Shown: positions 47,348 through 57,165, numbered from the stretch's first letter. The stretch is 64,000 nucleotides of DNA from Rs1 sp000416275 (GCA_965243635.1 OZ251574.1:4402001-4466000), one strand, 5' to 3'. Numbers and translations: made by a program. Notes: generated by a model from the sequence alone, not told the origin.

Positions 47348-48124
47348 TTATGGGATAATTACTCGGCCTGCAAAGGCGAGAGCATAAGCGCTAAAACGTT
47401 CGAATTGATTTAAAAATCCGGAAAAAGTCATCCAGGTAATAAATATACCCAAAGTCATGGTAAAGGGGAATCCTACCGCAATTATATTTAATTGCGGCGC
47501 CGCTTTACTCATCACTCCAAAAGAGACATTGACGATCAAAAGTGCAGTAACTGCCGGTAAAGCCATCACTACCGCAGATTGAAACATCCAAGTACCCGAC
47601 TTCGCTATCAACATAAAATCGATATGAGTTAAAGCTGAAACACCCACCGGCAATACACTAAAACTCTGCGCTAAGGTTTGGAACATAATTAAATGCCCAT
47701 TCATGGTAATAAACAGCATCATTGACAACATCATATAATATTGTCCGACCACAACAATTGACACGCCGTTAGCCGGATCGTTCACCGATGCGAAACCCAA
47801 TCCCATCTGATTGGCAATCATTTGTCCACCAATGGCAAATATTTGAAACATCACATGCAGAGAAAATCCAAGCGCAACGCCCACCAACATTTGTTCAATA
47901 ACCAGCAAGTAGGTGGTTAATGACAAACCGTCAATCAGCGGCAGTGCCGGTAAAGTGGGGACAATAGCCATACTAAAAACAATCGCTAAGCTCAATCTAA
48001 TGGTCTTTGGTACATACTGAGTACTAATAAGTGGCATCGACATCATAAAGGCGGCGATCCGAAAGAAAGGCAATAGAAAATCTCCTACCATCTGCTCTAT
48101 TTGCAGAAAGCTGAGATCTAACAT
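47348..48124 (-). CDS. fliR: Flagellar export gate protein FliR
   Basis: 258 aa, about six membrane helices, conserved stretches FRIAAFMMSMPLIS and NQMGLGFASVNDP. Together with FliP and FliQ it makes the helical export gate core of the flagellar secretion apparatus. Three bases from fliQ and ten bases from flhB, so in one operon. Confidence 0.95.
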   Translation of the reverse strand: MLDLSFLQIEQMVGDFLLPFFRIAAFMMSMPLISTQYVPKTIRLSLAIVFSMAIVPTLPALPLIDGLSLTTYLLVIEQMLVGVALGFSLHVMFQIFAIGGQMIANQMGLGFASVNDPANGVSIVVVGQYYMMLSMMLFITMNGHLIMFQTLAQSFSVLPVGVSALTHIDFMLIAKSGTWMFQSAVVMALPAVTALLIVNVSFGVMSKAAPQLNIIAVGFPFTMTLGIFITWMTFSGFLNQFERFSAYALAFAGRVIIP

Positions 48125-48127
48125 TAC

Positions 48128-48400
48128 TTACAGGCCTATGACTATGGGGATAGCGCTAAAAATCAATTTAAAGACATCTGTCAACTTAGTTACCATCCAC
48201 GGTCCCATGATCATTATGACGAAGATAATCACTAGTAAGCGCGGCAAAAAGCTCAGCGTCTGCTCGTTTATTTGGGTTGCAGCCTGAAAAGTGGCGATCA
48301 CTAATCCCATTAGCAAGCTGGGCAATACAATCATACTGACCAACATTACCACCGTCCAAAAGGCTTCGCCAAAAAGATCTAATACATACTGAGGTGTCAT
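48128..48400 (-). CDS. fliQ: Flagellar export gate protein FliQ
   Basis: 90 aa with two membrane helices. Family wording: TPQYVLDLFGEAFWTVVMLV and ATFQAATQINEQTLSFLPRL. Four copies surround the FliP5-FliR1 complex in the export gate. Confidence 0.95.
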   Translation of the reverse strand: MTPQYVLDLFGEAFWTVVMLVSMIVLPSLLMGLVIATFQAATQINEQTLSFLPRLLVIIFVIMIMGPWMVTKLTDVFKLIFSAIPIVIGL

Positions 48401-48412
48401 AGAGGAGCCGCC

Positions 48413-49183
48413 TTATACTTTAAAACTGGCTGCGAGTGTGCCGATGATCATCGCCCACCCATCGACCAATACAAACAGCATTATTTTAAAAGGAAGTGAG
48501 ATGATAACTGGGGAGAGCATCATCATCCCCATCGCCATTAATACACTGGCGACCACTAAGTCTATCACTAAAAACGGAATAAATAACATGAAACCAATTT
48601 GGAATGCCGTTTTTAATTCGCTGGTAACGAAAGCTGGTACTAGTACAGTAAATGGCACATCAGCGGCTGAATCCACGTCGGGGATATCGGCAATTTTTAA
48701 GAATAGATTCAAATCTGACTCTCGGGTCTGCGCCAACATAAACTCCCGAAATGGTTGTTCAGCAGCTCTAACAGCTTCCAGCGGTGCCAGTTGTTCGTCG
48801 AGGTAAGGTTGCACCGCCAGCGCATTTACCTTATCCAACACAGGGCTCATAATAAAAAAGGAAAGGAACAGCGCCAAGCCAACCATCACTTGGTTAGAAG
48901 GTGTGGATTGCAAACCCATCGCCTGCCTAAGGATTGCAAATACCACAATAATCCGGGTAAAAGAGGTCATCATCATGACCATTGCCGGCAGGAAAGTCAG
49001 CATCGTCATTAATGCTAAAATTTGGATAGTGACCGAATAGTTTTGCGTGCCATCTTCAGCAATAGACAAATTTACAGCCGGGATGCCGACATCAGCAGCA
49101 AATAGTATTTGTGGAAAGAACAGCGCCAAACTAATTGTCAAAAGCTTACTCATTAAAGGCGTAATCCTATCTATACAAATCAT
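48413..49183 (-). CDS. fliP: Flagellar export gate protein FliP
   Basis: 256 aa. An N-terminal cleavable signal peptide (MSKLLTISLALFFPQILFAA) is followed by the conserved FliP core (TSFTRIIVVFAILRQAMGLQ, PFKIMLFVLVDGW). Start given as the ATG overlapping the fliO stop (TAATG). An internal ATG ten codons later would give a more usual signal-peptide N-region. Five copies form the gate with FliR. Confidence 0.95.
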   Translation of the reverse strand: MICIDRITPLMSKLLTISLALFFPQILFAADVGIPAVNLSIAEDGTQNYSVTIQILALMTMLTFLPAMVMMMTSFTRIIVVFAILRQAMGLQSTPSNQVMVGLALFLSFFIMSPVLDKVNALAVQPYLDEQLAPLEAVRAAEQPFREFMLAQTRESDLNLFLKIADIPDVDSAADVPFTVLVPAFVTSELKTAFQIGFMLFIPFLVIDLVVASVLMAMGMMMLSPVIISLPFKIMLFVLVDGWAMIIGTLAASFKV

Positions 49184-49737
49184 TAGTTGTTGGTTTTATT
49201 AGCGCTTAGATCAGTGCTATTTTCGGTGCTATTAGTGCTATTAATAGAAGCTTGCTTTAACTTTTCCACGGCATTTTGTAAACTACTAGAAAAATCTAGC
49301 TTAGTTTTATCCGGACTGACAGCAGCGGTTTTAGCCGTTGGAATAGGCGTACTTATCTTATGCAATAGGTTAACTCGCCCCGCTGCCACTCCCAACAACA
49401 GCTGTTCACCAGCAACTTCGATTAAAACCGCTCTCTCACGAGTACCGACATTGATCGCACTGATTATTTTAATATGGCCGCGAGCATTTTGCAGACCTGT
49501 GACACGACGCATTAGCCAGGCCAGCAAAAAAATTACCACTAAGACCGCCACTAAACCCAGCGCCATTTGCCACACTGAACTGCCTATCGGGGTGGGAGAA
49601 AGCAGCTCAACTTTGAGACTGTCAGCCACTTTCACTTCAGCTGTCGGCGCAGATCCAGCGTAAAACATAGCGATAAATAGGCCAATCAAAAGTGGAATTT
49701 TAGTGGTTAATGGAGACCGGTAAAAGTGTTTATACAT
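49183..49737 (-). CDS. fliO: Flagellar biosynthesis protein FliO
   Basis: 184 aa, one N-terminal signal-like helix and one central membrane helix (MALGLVAVLVVIFLLAWLMRR), then the FliO domain (IKIISAINVGTRERAVLIEV) and a Ser/Thr/Asn-rich tail. FliO helps FliP assemble. Coupled to fliN and fliP by one-base TAATG overlaps. Confidence 0.92.
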   Translation of the reverse strand: MYKHFYRSPLTTKIPLLIGLFIAMFYAGSAPTAEVKVADSLKVELLSPTPIGSSVWQMALGLVAVLVVIFLLAWLMRRVTGLQNARGHIKIISAINVGTRERAVLIEVAGEQLLLGVAAGRVNLLHKISTPIPTAKTAAVSPDKTKLDFSSSLQNAVEKLKQASINSTNSTENSTDLSANKTNN

Positions 49738-50174
49738 TAACGTATACGCTTAATTCTTTCTTGGGGACTAATCACATCCGTCAATCTAATCCCGTATTTA
49801 TCATTAACTACCACTACTTCCCCGTGCGCGATCAAAGTACCATTGACTTTCACATCCAGTGGTTCACCAGCAACCCGATCTAGCTCGACAACCGAACCTT
49901 GACTTAACTGTAACAAGTTGCGGATCGCAATTTCAGTGCTACCCACTTCCATCGAAATGGTCACCGGTATATCGAGAATCAAATCTAATTTAGGATCACC
50001 GAGTGGAATTGCCTCATCATTTAATTCGTCCAGCTCCACCGGCTGCGCCTGTGCATTGATGTCGTCTATGTCTACATCTATCCCTGCCGAATCGCCACCT
50101 TGCTCTTCCATAGCGGCCGCCCAATCATCAGCCATGGACTCTTGATCTTCTGCATTATCAGTTTCATCACTCAT
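49737..50174 (-). CDS. fliN: Flagellar motor switch protein FliN
   Basis: 145 aa. An acidic N-terminal extension (about 65 residues rich in D/E/A) precedes the SpoA domain (LDLILDIPVTISMEVGSTEI ... LLQLSQGSVVELDRVAGEPL). Forms the bottom of the C ring with FliM and binds CheY-activated FliM. 59 bases downstream of fliM. Confidence 0.95.
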   Translation of the reverse strand: MSDETDNAEDQESMADDWAAAMEEQGGDSAGIDVDIDDINAQAQPVELDELNDEAIPLGDPKLDLILDIPVTISMEVGSTEIAIRNLLQLSQGSVVELDRVAGEPLDVKVNGTLIAHGEVVVVNDKYGIRLTDVISPQERIKRIR

Positions 50175-50233
50175 GCCGACTCCGTACCACCGCTATTTAG
50201 TTTCAAATTACTACTTATAAAACCCATTTAATA

Positions 50234-51217
50234 TCACTCTGTATGATCAATTTTTTTAACTATTTTCACCGCTAAATTACCTCTTGATGTCCCTAATTTA
50301 CAGGTAAAAATAGGCACTCGGTTGGCCTTTAACTCTAACAGCTCAGGAATTTCTACCGGGATAACATCTCCCTCCCGCAACTCAATAATATCGGCAAGAG
50401 TTACCTCTCTTTGAGCGATCGTCATGTTTAATGGCACACTTGACATCACTAATTCACGCTGCAAAGACTCTTGCCAACGCTCATCTTCATTAGATTCTTC
50501 TTTTTGGCTGCCAGAGACTAATAAATCTTTAATCGGCTCTAACATCGCATAGGGATATACGACATGGAATTGACTAGTACCGCTTTCTAGATCGACCTGA
50601 AAAGTACTGACGACGACTACATCAGATTGATTAATCATATTCGCCATACTGGGGTTTACTTCATGACCAACACGCTTAAATTTAAGCGCGACCACCGGTT
50701 CCCATGCATCGTGAAGGTCTCTAAAAAATGATTCCAGCAGTTTGAACACTAATCTGTTTTCAGTGGGAGTAAAATCACGGCCCTCAATTTTTGCATGCCG
50801 GCCATCACCACCATAAAAATTATCTACCAGCTTAAACACCAATTTGGCATCTAAGATAAAAAGACCAGCGCCTTTAAAAGGCTCAACTCTCATCACACAC
50901 ATACTACTGGGGACATACAGCGTATGAATATAATCGCCGTATTTTAAAAACTGCACATCTTCAACGGCCACATCGGCAGCACTTCGCAATAAGTTGTAAA
51001 TACTATTGCGGGCGTTGCGCGCAAAGCGCTCATTGATCAATTCTAAAGTGGGCATTCTACCGCGAACAACCCGATCATTACTGGCTAGGTCATAAGCGCG
51101 AACGCCATCGGCATCTTCACCATCATCCGCATCATCTGTAGAAGAATCTGCACTGTCATCCGCACCATGTAACAGAGCATCAATTTCGTCTTGAGAAAGT
51201 AAATCTTTTACTGACAT
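50234..51217 (-). CDS. fliM: Flagellar motor switch protein FliM
   Basis: 327 aa. The N-terminal CheY-P-binding peptide is KDLLSQDEIDALLHG, the middle domain carries the GGDGR motif of the FliG interface (NFYGGDGRHAKIEGR), and the C-terminal SpoA domain ends LGTSRGNLAVKIVKKI. It links the chemotaxis signal to rotor reversal. Normal length. Confidence 0.96.
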   Translation of the reverse strand: MSVKDLLSQDEIDALLHGADDSADSSTDDADDGEDADGVRAYDLASNDRVVRGRMPTLELINERFARNARNSIYNLLRSAADVAVEDVQFLKYGDYIHTLYVPSSMCVMRVEPFKGAGLFILDAKLVFKLVDNFYGGDGRHAKIEGRDFTPTENRLVFKLLESFFRDLHDAWEPVVALKFKRVGHEVNPSMANMINQSDVVVVSTFQVDLESGTSQFHVVYPYAMLEPIKDLLVSGSQKEESNEDERWQESLQRELVMSSVPLNMTIAQREVTLADIIELREGDVIPVEIPELLELKANRVPIFTCKLGTSRGNLAVKIVKKIDHTE

Positions 51218-51278
51218 TAAGTTATCTGCCTTACTAGGCTAATTAATTCGTTATTGGTCATTATAAAGTTAAGTGCCA

Positions 51279-51788
51279 CTATTGCATTACAAAATTAGTA
51301 AACAGGACCTCTTCGATTCCCGACACTTTGATGCGCTGCTTCAGTATCCCCTGAATTAATTTGGTCGCATCGCTTCTTAACTGCTGCTTAGCTTCAAGAC
51401 TGCTTAGCTTAGCAAATTCTTGGGTTGAAAACATGGTATTTAATCTAGAGACAATTAATGGCATATGCTTTTCCAACGCTGGAGCTGCGAGTGGATCTCT
51501 ACTCTTCGCCACCACATAAGCTTGCAGATAATGTGCGCGATCATCATCTGATAATAGAGTTGCGACGAACATAGGCCTGCCACTTTTAGTGCGGATTTTA
51601 GTGTATACCGCTGGCAATCTAACCTCTTCAACCACTTCTTCTTCCGCTGAGCCGGATCCCATCAAGAAAAAATAACCCGCACCACCACCGCCTAGTAACA
51701 CCACAACTGCAGCTATGATAATAACTAACATCTTGTTAGATTTTTTAGGTGCTTCCTGTGAATCGTCAGCCGGTTTATCGTCAGCCAT
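51279..51788 (-). CDS. fliL: Flagellar basal-body-associated protein FliL
   Basis: 169 aa. A Lys/Asp-rich cytoplasmic start, one membrane helix (MLVIIIAAVVVLLGGGGAGYFF), then a periplasmic stomatin-like domain ending IKVSGIEEVLFTNFVMQ, the classic FliL tail. It surrounds or supports the stators. First gene of the fliLMNOPQR-flhB group after a MITE-containing gap of 534 bases to fliK. Confidence 0.94.
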   Translation of the reverse strand: MADDKPADDSQEAPKKSNKMLVIIIAAVVVLLGGGGAGYFFLMGSGSAEEEVVEEVRLPAVYTKIRTKSGRPMFVATLLSDDDRAHYLQAYVVAKSRDPLAAPALEKHMPLIVSRLNTMFSTQEFAKLSSLEAKQQLRSDATKLIQGILKQRIKVSGIEEVLFTNFVMQ

Positions 51789-52112
51789 TTTATACCCCTA
51801 ATATTGCACTTGTAGAAAATTATTTTTTATACGGACACTTTTCTAAGTATCATACAGACTAAGCATAGATTAAAAATAAAGCCTTATAAAACGTAAATAT
51901 AGCCCATTATAATAGGCTATTTCCAGTGACAAGGATCGCTTAAATCAATTATAAAGGGAAATACTTAGAATTGAAAATTCATACTCGCCTGAAAACATAT
52001 GATTTCAGCTACATTTCAAGAAGTTAAACGGCTATTTTAATTTATTTGACATAATTAAAATAGCACCCTATTTTATACAGCTATCGACAAATATAACAAA
52101 GTTAATCATATT

Positions 52113-52316
52113 TCTGAATCAGCGACTTCCAAGTGCAGACTGAGTGTAAAATATTGGCTGTACAGTGGAATTGAAATATCTTAGCGACAAGCTCATATGC
52201 GCCCTGCATTCGCTCAACAAATGCAGGCATACAGTAAGTCCATATATTAAGTAAGCCATATTTTAGCCGCTGCAGAATCAATAGCTTGTAATATGCGATG
52301 CAGCCACTGATTCAGG
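52113..52316. mobile_element. MITE-like element, copy C (diverged)
   Basis: 204 bases between fliL and fliK with ends TCTGAATCAGCGACTTCCA and GCCACTGATTCAGG. It aligns end to end with copy B in the same orientation, including GTGTAA.ATATTGG, GTGGAATTGAAA.ATCTTAG, GCATTCGCT.AA.AAATGCA and CCGCTG.AGAATCAA.AGCTTG. No exact target duplication is seen (ATATT versus ATAAG), so it is older. The rest of 51789-52322 is AT-rich and holds nothing else. The element ends six bases from the fliK stop. Confidence 0.85.
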
Positions 52317-52322
52317 ATAAGG

Positions 52323-54398
52323 TTAAGCGTAGAAATCAACTAGAGCTAAGGTTCCCTGGGTATTTAAAGGGTTAACTACCGAGTTATCATCAGAGTGCTC
52401 TGAATAGCCGGCCCGATTAGCTAGTTGCGATGCATCAGAATCTCTATCGCTCTGCTTGTGCTGGTCATTGACTGAAGACTCGCCTAGATTAATCCCCTGC
52501 TCTTCTAGCATTTCTCTTAATCGTGGTAGCTGTTGCTCTAACGCATCTCTAACCGAGGCATGTGGAGAACTAAAGGAAACAGTCATCTGCTGATCGGGAC
52601 CCGTCACTTGCAAGCGTACCTGCAGAGCGCCTAATTCGGGCGGATCCAATTGAATATTCGCCACCCTTAAGTTCTGTGAGGCTGCGATATAAACTTTATC
52701 AGCCACCGCTTTCCCCCAGTTGCTAGCGGTGGGAGGTGTATTGGCGGGCATTTGCATTTGTATTGGGCTAGTAGTGCGCAAGTTAGTCTGTAAATGCGAG
52801 AGCTGCTGAATAACTTCACTGGCTACCGCTGATTTGCCTGCCGCGGTTTTTACATCACTGCCGTCTTCCTTTGGCACTGCTGTAGTATCAACACCAGCCC
52901 GTAATTTATCTAAAGTTTGATTGAGAGAGATATTTTGCTCGATAGCCCCCTGTTGTGGAGTAGTCGTTATCGGGGCACTACCTATCGACTGACTAACCGC
53001 CGGGTTTGATTTCTTTGCTTCAGTGCTTGCACTATTTATCGCAAACTCATTGGCTATTGGTTTTTCGCTACGCCCTCCCTGTTCATCTTTATTATTTGCC
53101 ACTGCAACTGCTACAGCAGCGTTGGTTACTTTAGGCTCTACAGCTTTAAGCTCAGAAATGCCCACGGCAGGTACAACAACTTCTGCTTTAGCAATAACTT
53201 CGCCCTGCTGTTTATCATGCGCTGCAGTGACCACTGCTGATATTTGGCTGTCAGCTTTAACTTCAGCAGTCTGACTTACAGCAGTCTCTGTTTTTTGTGA
53301 ATTAACCGTATCCGTTGGTACTGCAACTGTTTTTTGACTGGTGATATCCTTGCTAGTAGCAACTACTGGATCGGCTTTAACTTCTTCTGGCAAGTTATTA
53401 GCGCCGCTTTTAGCCACTGTTTCCCGCTCCGCGATTGCAGCACTACTTAACTTCATCGCAGTTGCTTTTTCAACAACTTCTGAACTCAAATTTTGCTCAC
53501 GCTGAACAGTAGGTTGGACCACTGGGGGTATGATCTCAGCGCTATTTTTACTAGTATTTATGGCAGCACTTATCGGCTTATCTGCCACATCGACCGCGCT
53601 GATTTTGGCTAGATCAGACCGATTACCGCCCGGTACTGTATTGACGTTCCCGCCAGGGGTCGGCGACGGGCTAGACTGCGGCTTATTGGTCGCTACCTCT
53701 TCGCCTGCAATCGGCGCAGCTAAGGCCGGCTGAACAGAAGCTGGCACTGCTTGGGGCCGATTGATGTGAGCGGGGATTACTTGAGTTTTCTCTCCGGTCG
53801 TCAGTACTGCTGAAACTTGATTAGCTGCTGTCCCTTGAACAGCACTTGATGGCACTACTGTTGGCTCTACTGTTGGCACTACTACCGGTATTTGACTAAC
53901 TTGTTGCACACTCGCCAAGTCAACGACAGGGGGAAGCGCCACTGAGATATTTTGCGGCAACATTTCGCCACTTGTCGGCAACGACTGTCCCTCGACGCCG
54001 ATTTTCACAGCTAGCAACTCCCCCTCTTTACCGGGAGTAACTTCCTGTGGATGTACTTGCTGACTTTGAGGGCTTTCAGGGTTAGTGACCGTCTGAGAGA
54101 CCTCATCAGCAATAGTATTTTTATCTCGTAAATTGGCATTAACTGGGCTCTTAGTCTTTTCTGAAGCAGCTACTTCAGATGACTTAACTTTTGAATTTTC
54201 TACACTTTTTTTCTGATCTACGGACTGATCAACAGTTTTAGAGGAAGCTTGCTGCTTTTTTTGCACATTGTTAGAGGCATAATTCAATTCCGATTTAAAA
54301 GCACCTTTCTTTTGACTAGAAGCGCTAGCGGTCGCCGCTTGGGGAGCTATTAATTCAGCGGGCGCTGCTATAGATATTGGTGATATTGATGCTGCCAT
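52323..54398 (-). CDS. fliK: Flagellar hook-length control protein FliK
   Basis: About 691 aa. A long low-complexity region (Ser, Thr, Val, Pro, Gln, Ala) serves as the molecular ruler. The C-terminal substrate-switch domain (LDPPELGALQVRLQVTGPDQ, then SSPHASVRDALEQQLPRLRE) interacts with FlhB. Start set at MAASISPISIAAP (54398), seven bases after GGAA and downstream of the sigma-54 promoter. A TTG-initiated frame from 54428 would begin ahead of the predicted transcript. Longer than E. coli FliK (405 aa); length variation is in the ruler. Confidence 0.92.
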   Translation of the reverse strand: MAASISPISIAAPAELIAPQAATASASSQKKGAFKSELNYASNNVQKKQQASSKTVDQSVDQKKSVENSKVKSSEVAASEKTKSPVNANLRDKNTIADEVSQTVTNPESPQSQQVHPQEVTPGKEGELLAVKIGVEGQSLPTSGEMLPQNISVALPPVVDLASVQQVSQIPVVVPTVEPTVVPSSAVQGTAANQVSAVLTTGEKTQVIPAHINRPQAVPASVQPALAAPIAGEEVATNKPQSSPSPTPGGNVNTVPGGNRSDLAKISAVDVADKPISAAINTSKNSAEIIPPVVQPTVQREQNLSSEVVEKATAMKLSSAAIAERETVAKSGANNLPEEVKADPVVATSKDITSQKTVAVPTDTVNSQKTETAVSQTAEVKADSQISAVVTAAHDKQQGEVIAKAEVVVPAVGISELKAVEPKVTNAAVAVAVANNKDEQGGRSEKPIANEFAINSASTEAKKSNPAVSQSIGSAPITTTPQQGAIEQNISLNQTLDKLRAGVDTTAVPKEDGSDVKTAAGKSAVASEVIQQLSHLQTNLRTTSPIQMQMPANTPPTASNWGKAVADKVYIAASQNLRVANIQLDPPELGALQVRLQVTGPDQQMTVSFSSPHASVRDALEQQLPRLREMLEEQGINLGESSVNDQHKQSDRDSDASQLANRAGYSEHSDDNSVVNPLNTQGTLALVDFYA

Positions 54399-54432
54399 CG
54401 TCATATTCCATAAATAGGTAAATATCAATATA

Positions 54433-54450
54433 ATGCAAAATAGATGCCAA
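54433..54450 (-). promoter_or_regulatory. Sigma-54 promoter upstream of fliK
   Basis: The minus strand reads TTGGCATCTATTTTGCAT, fitting TTGGCAC-N5-TTGCW with GG and GC separated by exactly ten bases. Predicted transcription start near 54421-54423, about 25 bases before the fliK ATG. Flagellar class III genes in polar flagellates commonly use sigma-54 with FleQ/FleR, and a fleR end is in the window. Confidence 0.75.
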
Positions 54451-54523
54451 TATTTTAAATATTAATATTTTGCTTAATTATGAAGACCGGTAGGACAATT
54501 TGGATGAGTGAATTACTCAAAAA

Positions 54524-54979
54524 CTATAACTTTTTCGGGTTTCTGCTGAGTTTTAAAAGCGAGGCCTCGTCAATCATTTTTTGCAATGACTTTTCTTCCG
54601 CCTCTAGCTCTTGATTTTTAATTTTGCTAATTAAAGAGCCGATCGCATTGCGCCGAGCATAGATCTTTGACCAATATACCCTCACACCCGCTAATTGTTC
54701 AATATTGATTTTCATTGACTCTTTATGCTGCTGGATGACCTTGCCGATTTTTATCATAAACGCCTGGTAACTTGTCAGCTGCTGAACGCTTATCCCTTTT
54801 TTACAATTAACTTGATACTCTGCTTGATACTCGGTCAAATAATTTTCCAGCTGCGCAAGCTGAATTTTGTCATTTTCGACACGCTTAATGTGGTCAGCTA
54901 GAAACTTGTCCGCCTCTTTTTTTTTTCTCTCCTCTACATCCATCACTACCGAGAGCCTGGCTGAGCGCTTTTTTTTCAC
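54524..54979 (-). CDS. fliJ: Flagellar export chaperone FliJ
   Basis: 151 aa, almost entirely a charged alpha-helical coiled coil (VVMDVEERKKKEADKFLADH, then IKNQELEAEEKSLQKMIDEA). It links the FliI ATPase ring with FlhA, like the gamma subunit of F-type ATPases. It overlaps the fliI stop by four bases. Function comes partly from position, because FliJ sequence is poorly conserved. Confidence 0.9.
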   Translation of the reverse strand: MKKKRSARLSVVMDVEERKKKEADKFLADHIKRVENDKIQLAQLENYLTEYQAEYQVNCKKGISVQQLTSYQAFMIKIGKVIQQHKESMKINIEQLAGVRVYWSKIYARRNAIGSLISKIKNQELEAEEKSLQKMIDEASLLKLSRNPKKL

Positions 54980-56340
54980 TGTAAATTACCGACCGTTCCG
55001 ACTACCGGATTAACTGGCTGCAGTGCTATATTTAACCAGTTCTTACTCTCTTTTAAGCCTACCGATTCTTTTAACCCCTGCTGTAAAAATTTGCGCATAG
55101 TAGGCATTGAGCTGATCGCGCTATCGGTATCAGGATCGCTGCCGGCAACATAGGCACCAATCGCGATTAAGTCCTCATTCTGACTATATTTTGACATTAA
55201 CTGTCTGAAGCGCATCGCGGCAGCTAAATGCTGTTCATCAACTATCTGCGGCATTGCACGACTGATAGAAGCTTCTATATCGATCGCGGGATAATGCCCT
55301 TGCTCTGCGAGTGATCTGGATAAGACTATATGGCCGTCTAAAATAGCCCGCGCGGCATCGGCGATTGGATCTTGCTGATCATCCCCTTCGGTAAGCACTG
55401 TATAAAAGGCGGTGATTGAGCCCTTCCCCTCTGCATCGTTACCTGCCCTTTCCACTAGCTTGGGTAATTTTGAAAACACCGAGGGCGGGTAACCTTTGGT
55501 GGCTGGAGGCTCGCCTATCGCCAGAGCTATTTCACGCTGCGCTTGCGCGTAGCGCGTCAGAGAATCAACCAATAGCAGAACGCTTTTGCCCTGGCTGCGA
55601 TAGTATTCAGCAATACGGGTGCAGAGCTGCGAAGCTCTGAGCCGCATCAGTGGCGAGTCATCAGCGGGCGAAGCGACCACCACGGCCCTAGCCATTCCCT
55701 CAGCCCCCAAGTTGTGCTCAATAAATTCTTTAACTTCTCGACCACGTTCTCCAATCAGCCCCACTACTGTTATATCCGCATCTGTGGCGCGGGTCATCAT
55801 TCCCAAAAGCACTGATTTTCCGACACCTGAACCGGCAAACAAGCCAATTCGCTGGCCCTTACCGACAGTAAGCAGCGCATTAATAGCGCGAATACCAACA
55901 TTTAACGGCTCGCTAATAGGGTAGCGATCTAATGGATTAATGGCCTCGCCACTTAAAGATACCCGCTTCTCAACATCCAGCGGCCCCAGTGAATCTAGAG
56001 GCTCACCAACGCCGTTAATGACCCGCCCCAACAGACCATTGCCAACTGGCACTTCGCGCGCGGCGCCTAAAGGTACTACTCGCGCTCCAGCAACTAGACC
56101 TTCAACTGGCTGCAGTGGCATCAAGAAAATACTGTCTCCGGAAAAACCCACCACTTCGGCTTCGATACCACTGTCTGCATCAAGAATTATTTGACAGTTA
56201 TCGCCGATAGCGACTTCCAGCCCACGCGCCTCGATAGTCATGCCAATCAAGCGCACTATATAACCTTCAATTTTAGGAGCGGGGGGAGTGAAAGAGCTGT
56301 TTAGTGATTTGATTTTTTTAAGTAGAGTCAAAGCAGTCAT
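54976..56340 (-). CDS. fliI: Flagellum-specific ATPase FliI
   Basis: 454 aa, F1-beta-like ATPase energising export. Walker A GLFAGSGVGKSVLLGM, Walker B SVLLLVDSLTRYAQAQREIA, and the catalytic glutamate segment GLIGERGREVKEF are intact. Forms a hexamer under the export gate with FliH and FliJ. Confidence 0.96.
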   Translation of the reverse strand: MTALTLLKKIKSLNSSFTPPAPKIEGYIVRLIGMTIEARGLEVAIGDNCQIILDADSGIEAEVVGFSGDSIFLMPLQPVEGLVAGARVVPLGAAREVPVGNGLLGRVINGVGEPLDSLGPLDVEKRVSLSGEAINPLDRYPISEPLNVGIRAINALLTVGKGQRIGLFAGSGVGKSVLLGMMTRATDADITVVGLIGERGREVKEFIEHNLGAEGMARAVVVASPADDSPLMRLRASQLCTRIAEYYRSQGKSVLLLVDSLTRYAQAQREIALAIGEPPATKGYPPSVFSKLPKLVERAGNDAEGKGSITAFYTVLTEGDDQQDPIADAARAILDGHIVLSRSLAEQGHYPAIDIEASISRAMPQIVDEQHLAAAMRFRQLMSKYSQNEDLIAIGAYVAGSDPDTDSAISSMPTMRKFLQQGLKESVGLKESKNWLNIALQPVNPVVGTVGNLQ

Positions 56341-56388
56341 CCAATCTTGAGTCAGCCAATGGCCGACTCAATAATTTTGCTAGATTAA

Positions 56389-57165
56389 TTAATCATTCTC
56401 AGCCGCTAGTAGATCTAACGGATTTTCATCGAGCCTTTTGTACAGTTCTTCCACAACATCTTGAAAGCGGCTATCTAATTGAAAATCAATTAAGCTGGCG
56501 CCGGTTTTTATCGTGCAGCCACCTTGTGAAACATCCTCGTCGGGCACTACTTGCCAATGAGAATTTTTTCTAGAAATAGCGTCTTCAATGAGGTCGCGAT
56601 CTGCGGGATTGATGTTAATAGTCACTTCATCGGCTTGCTTAGGCAGTATTTCCAAAGCTTTACTAAAGGCTTTCACCACGATTTCTGGGTTTGCTTTAAC
56701 CTCAAAATCAATCACCGCAGCGGATACATGCTCTACCATTTCGACCAACAATTCGGTGATTTTTTGCCGCTGCTGCTCCAGCGGATCTTGTAGAGAGTCA
56801 ATGGCTATCTGCAATAGTGCCATCTGATCGCTAATTTTTTGCTGGGCTTTCTCTAAACCTTGCTGCAGACCTTTTTGCTCACCTTCTTTTTCACCAAAAA
56901 TCTTACCGTCTTCGCGACCTTTTGTAAAACCTTCTTCATAGGCCTGCTCACGAATCACTTCTATTTCAGCCAGTGTCATATGCGAAGCGGAGTCAACCTC
57001 ATCTTCAAGCACTGTCACATCTGGATCTTCGACAGCGGCAGAATCTTCTTTGGTATGCAGTCCAATCACATGGCTGCTACCCACTTCAGGCAGGACCCAA
57101 GTGACAAACGGAATCTCATTTTTCATTTCTGATGAACGAATTCTGATTGGCAGCTTTTCAGACAT
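56389..57165 (-). CDS. fliH: Flagellar assembly protein FliH
   Basis: 258 aa, cytoplasmic regulator of FliI. The central Gly/Glu/Gln-rich helix with GxxxG-type repeats (EEGFTKGREDGKIFGEKEGEQKG) is the FliH hallmark. The C-terminal domain resembles the delta subunit of ATP synthase (VTININPADRDLIEDAI ... DEDVSQGGCTIKT). Between fliG and fliI in the standard order. Confidence 0.93.
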   Translation of the reverse strand: MSEKLPIRIRSSEMKNEIPFVTWVLPEVGSSHVIGLHTKEDSAAVEDPDVTVLEDEVDSASHMTLAEIEVIREQAYEEGFTKGREDGKIFGEKEGEQKGLQQGLEKAQQKISDQMALLQIAIDSLQDPLEQQRQKITELLVEMVEHVSAAVIDFEVKANPEIVVKAFSKALEILPKQADEVTININPADRDLIEDAISRKNSHWQVVPDEDVSQGGCTIKTGASLIDFQLDSRFQDVVEELYKRLDENPLDLLAAEND

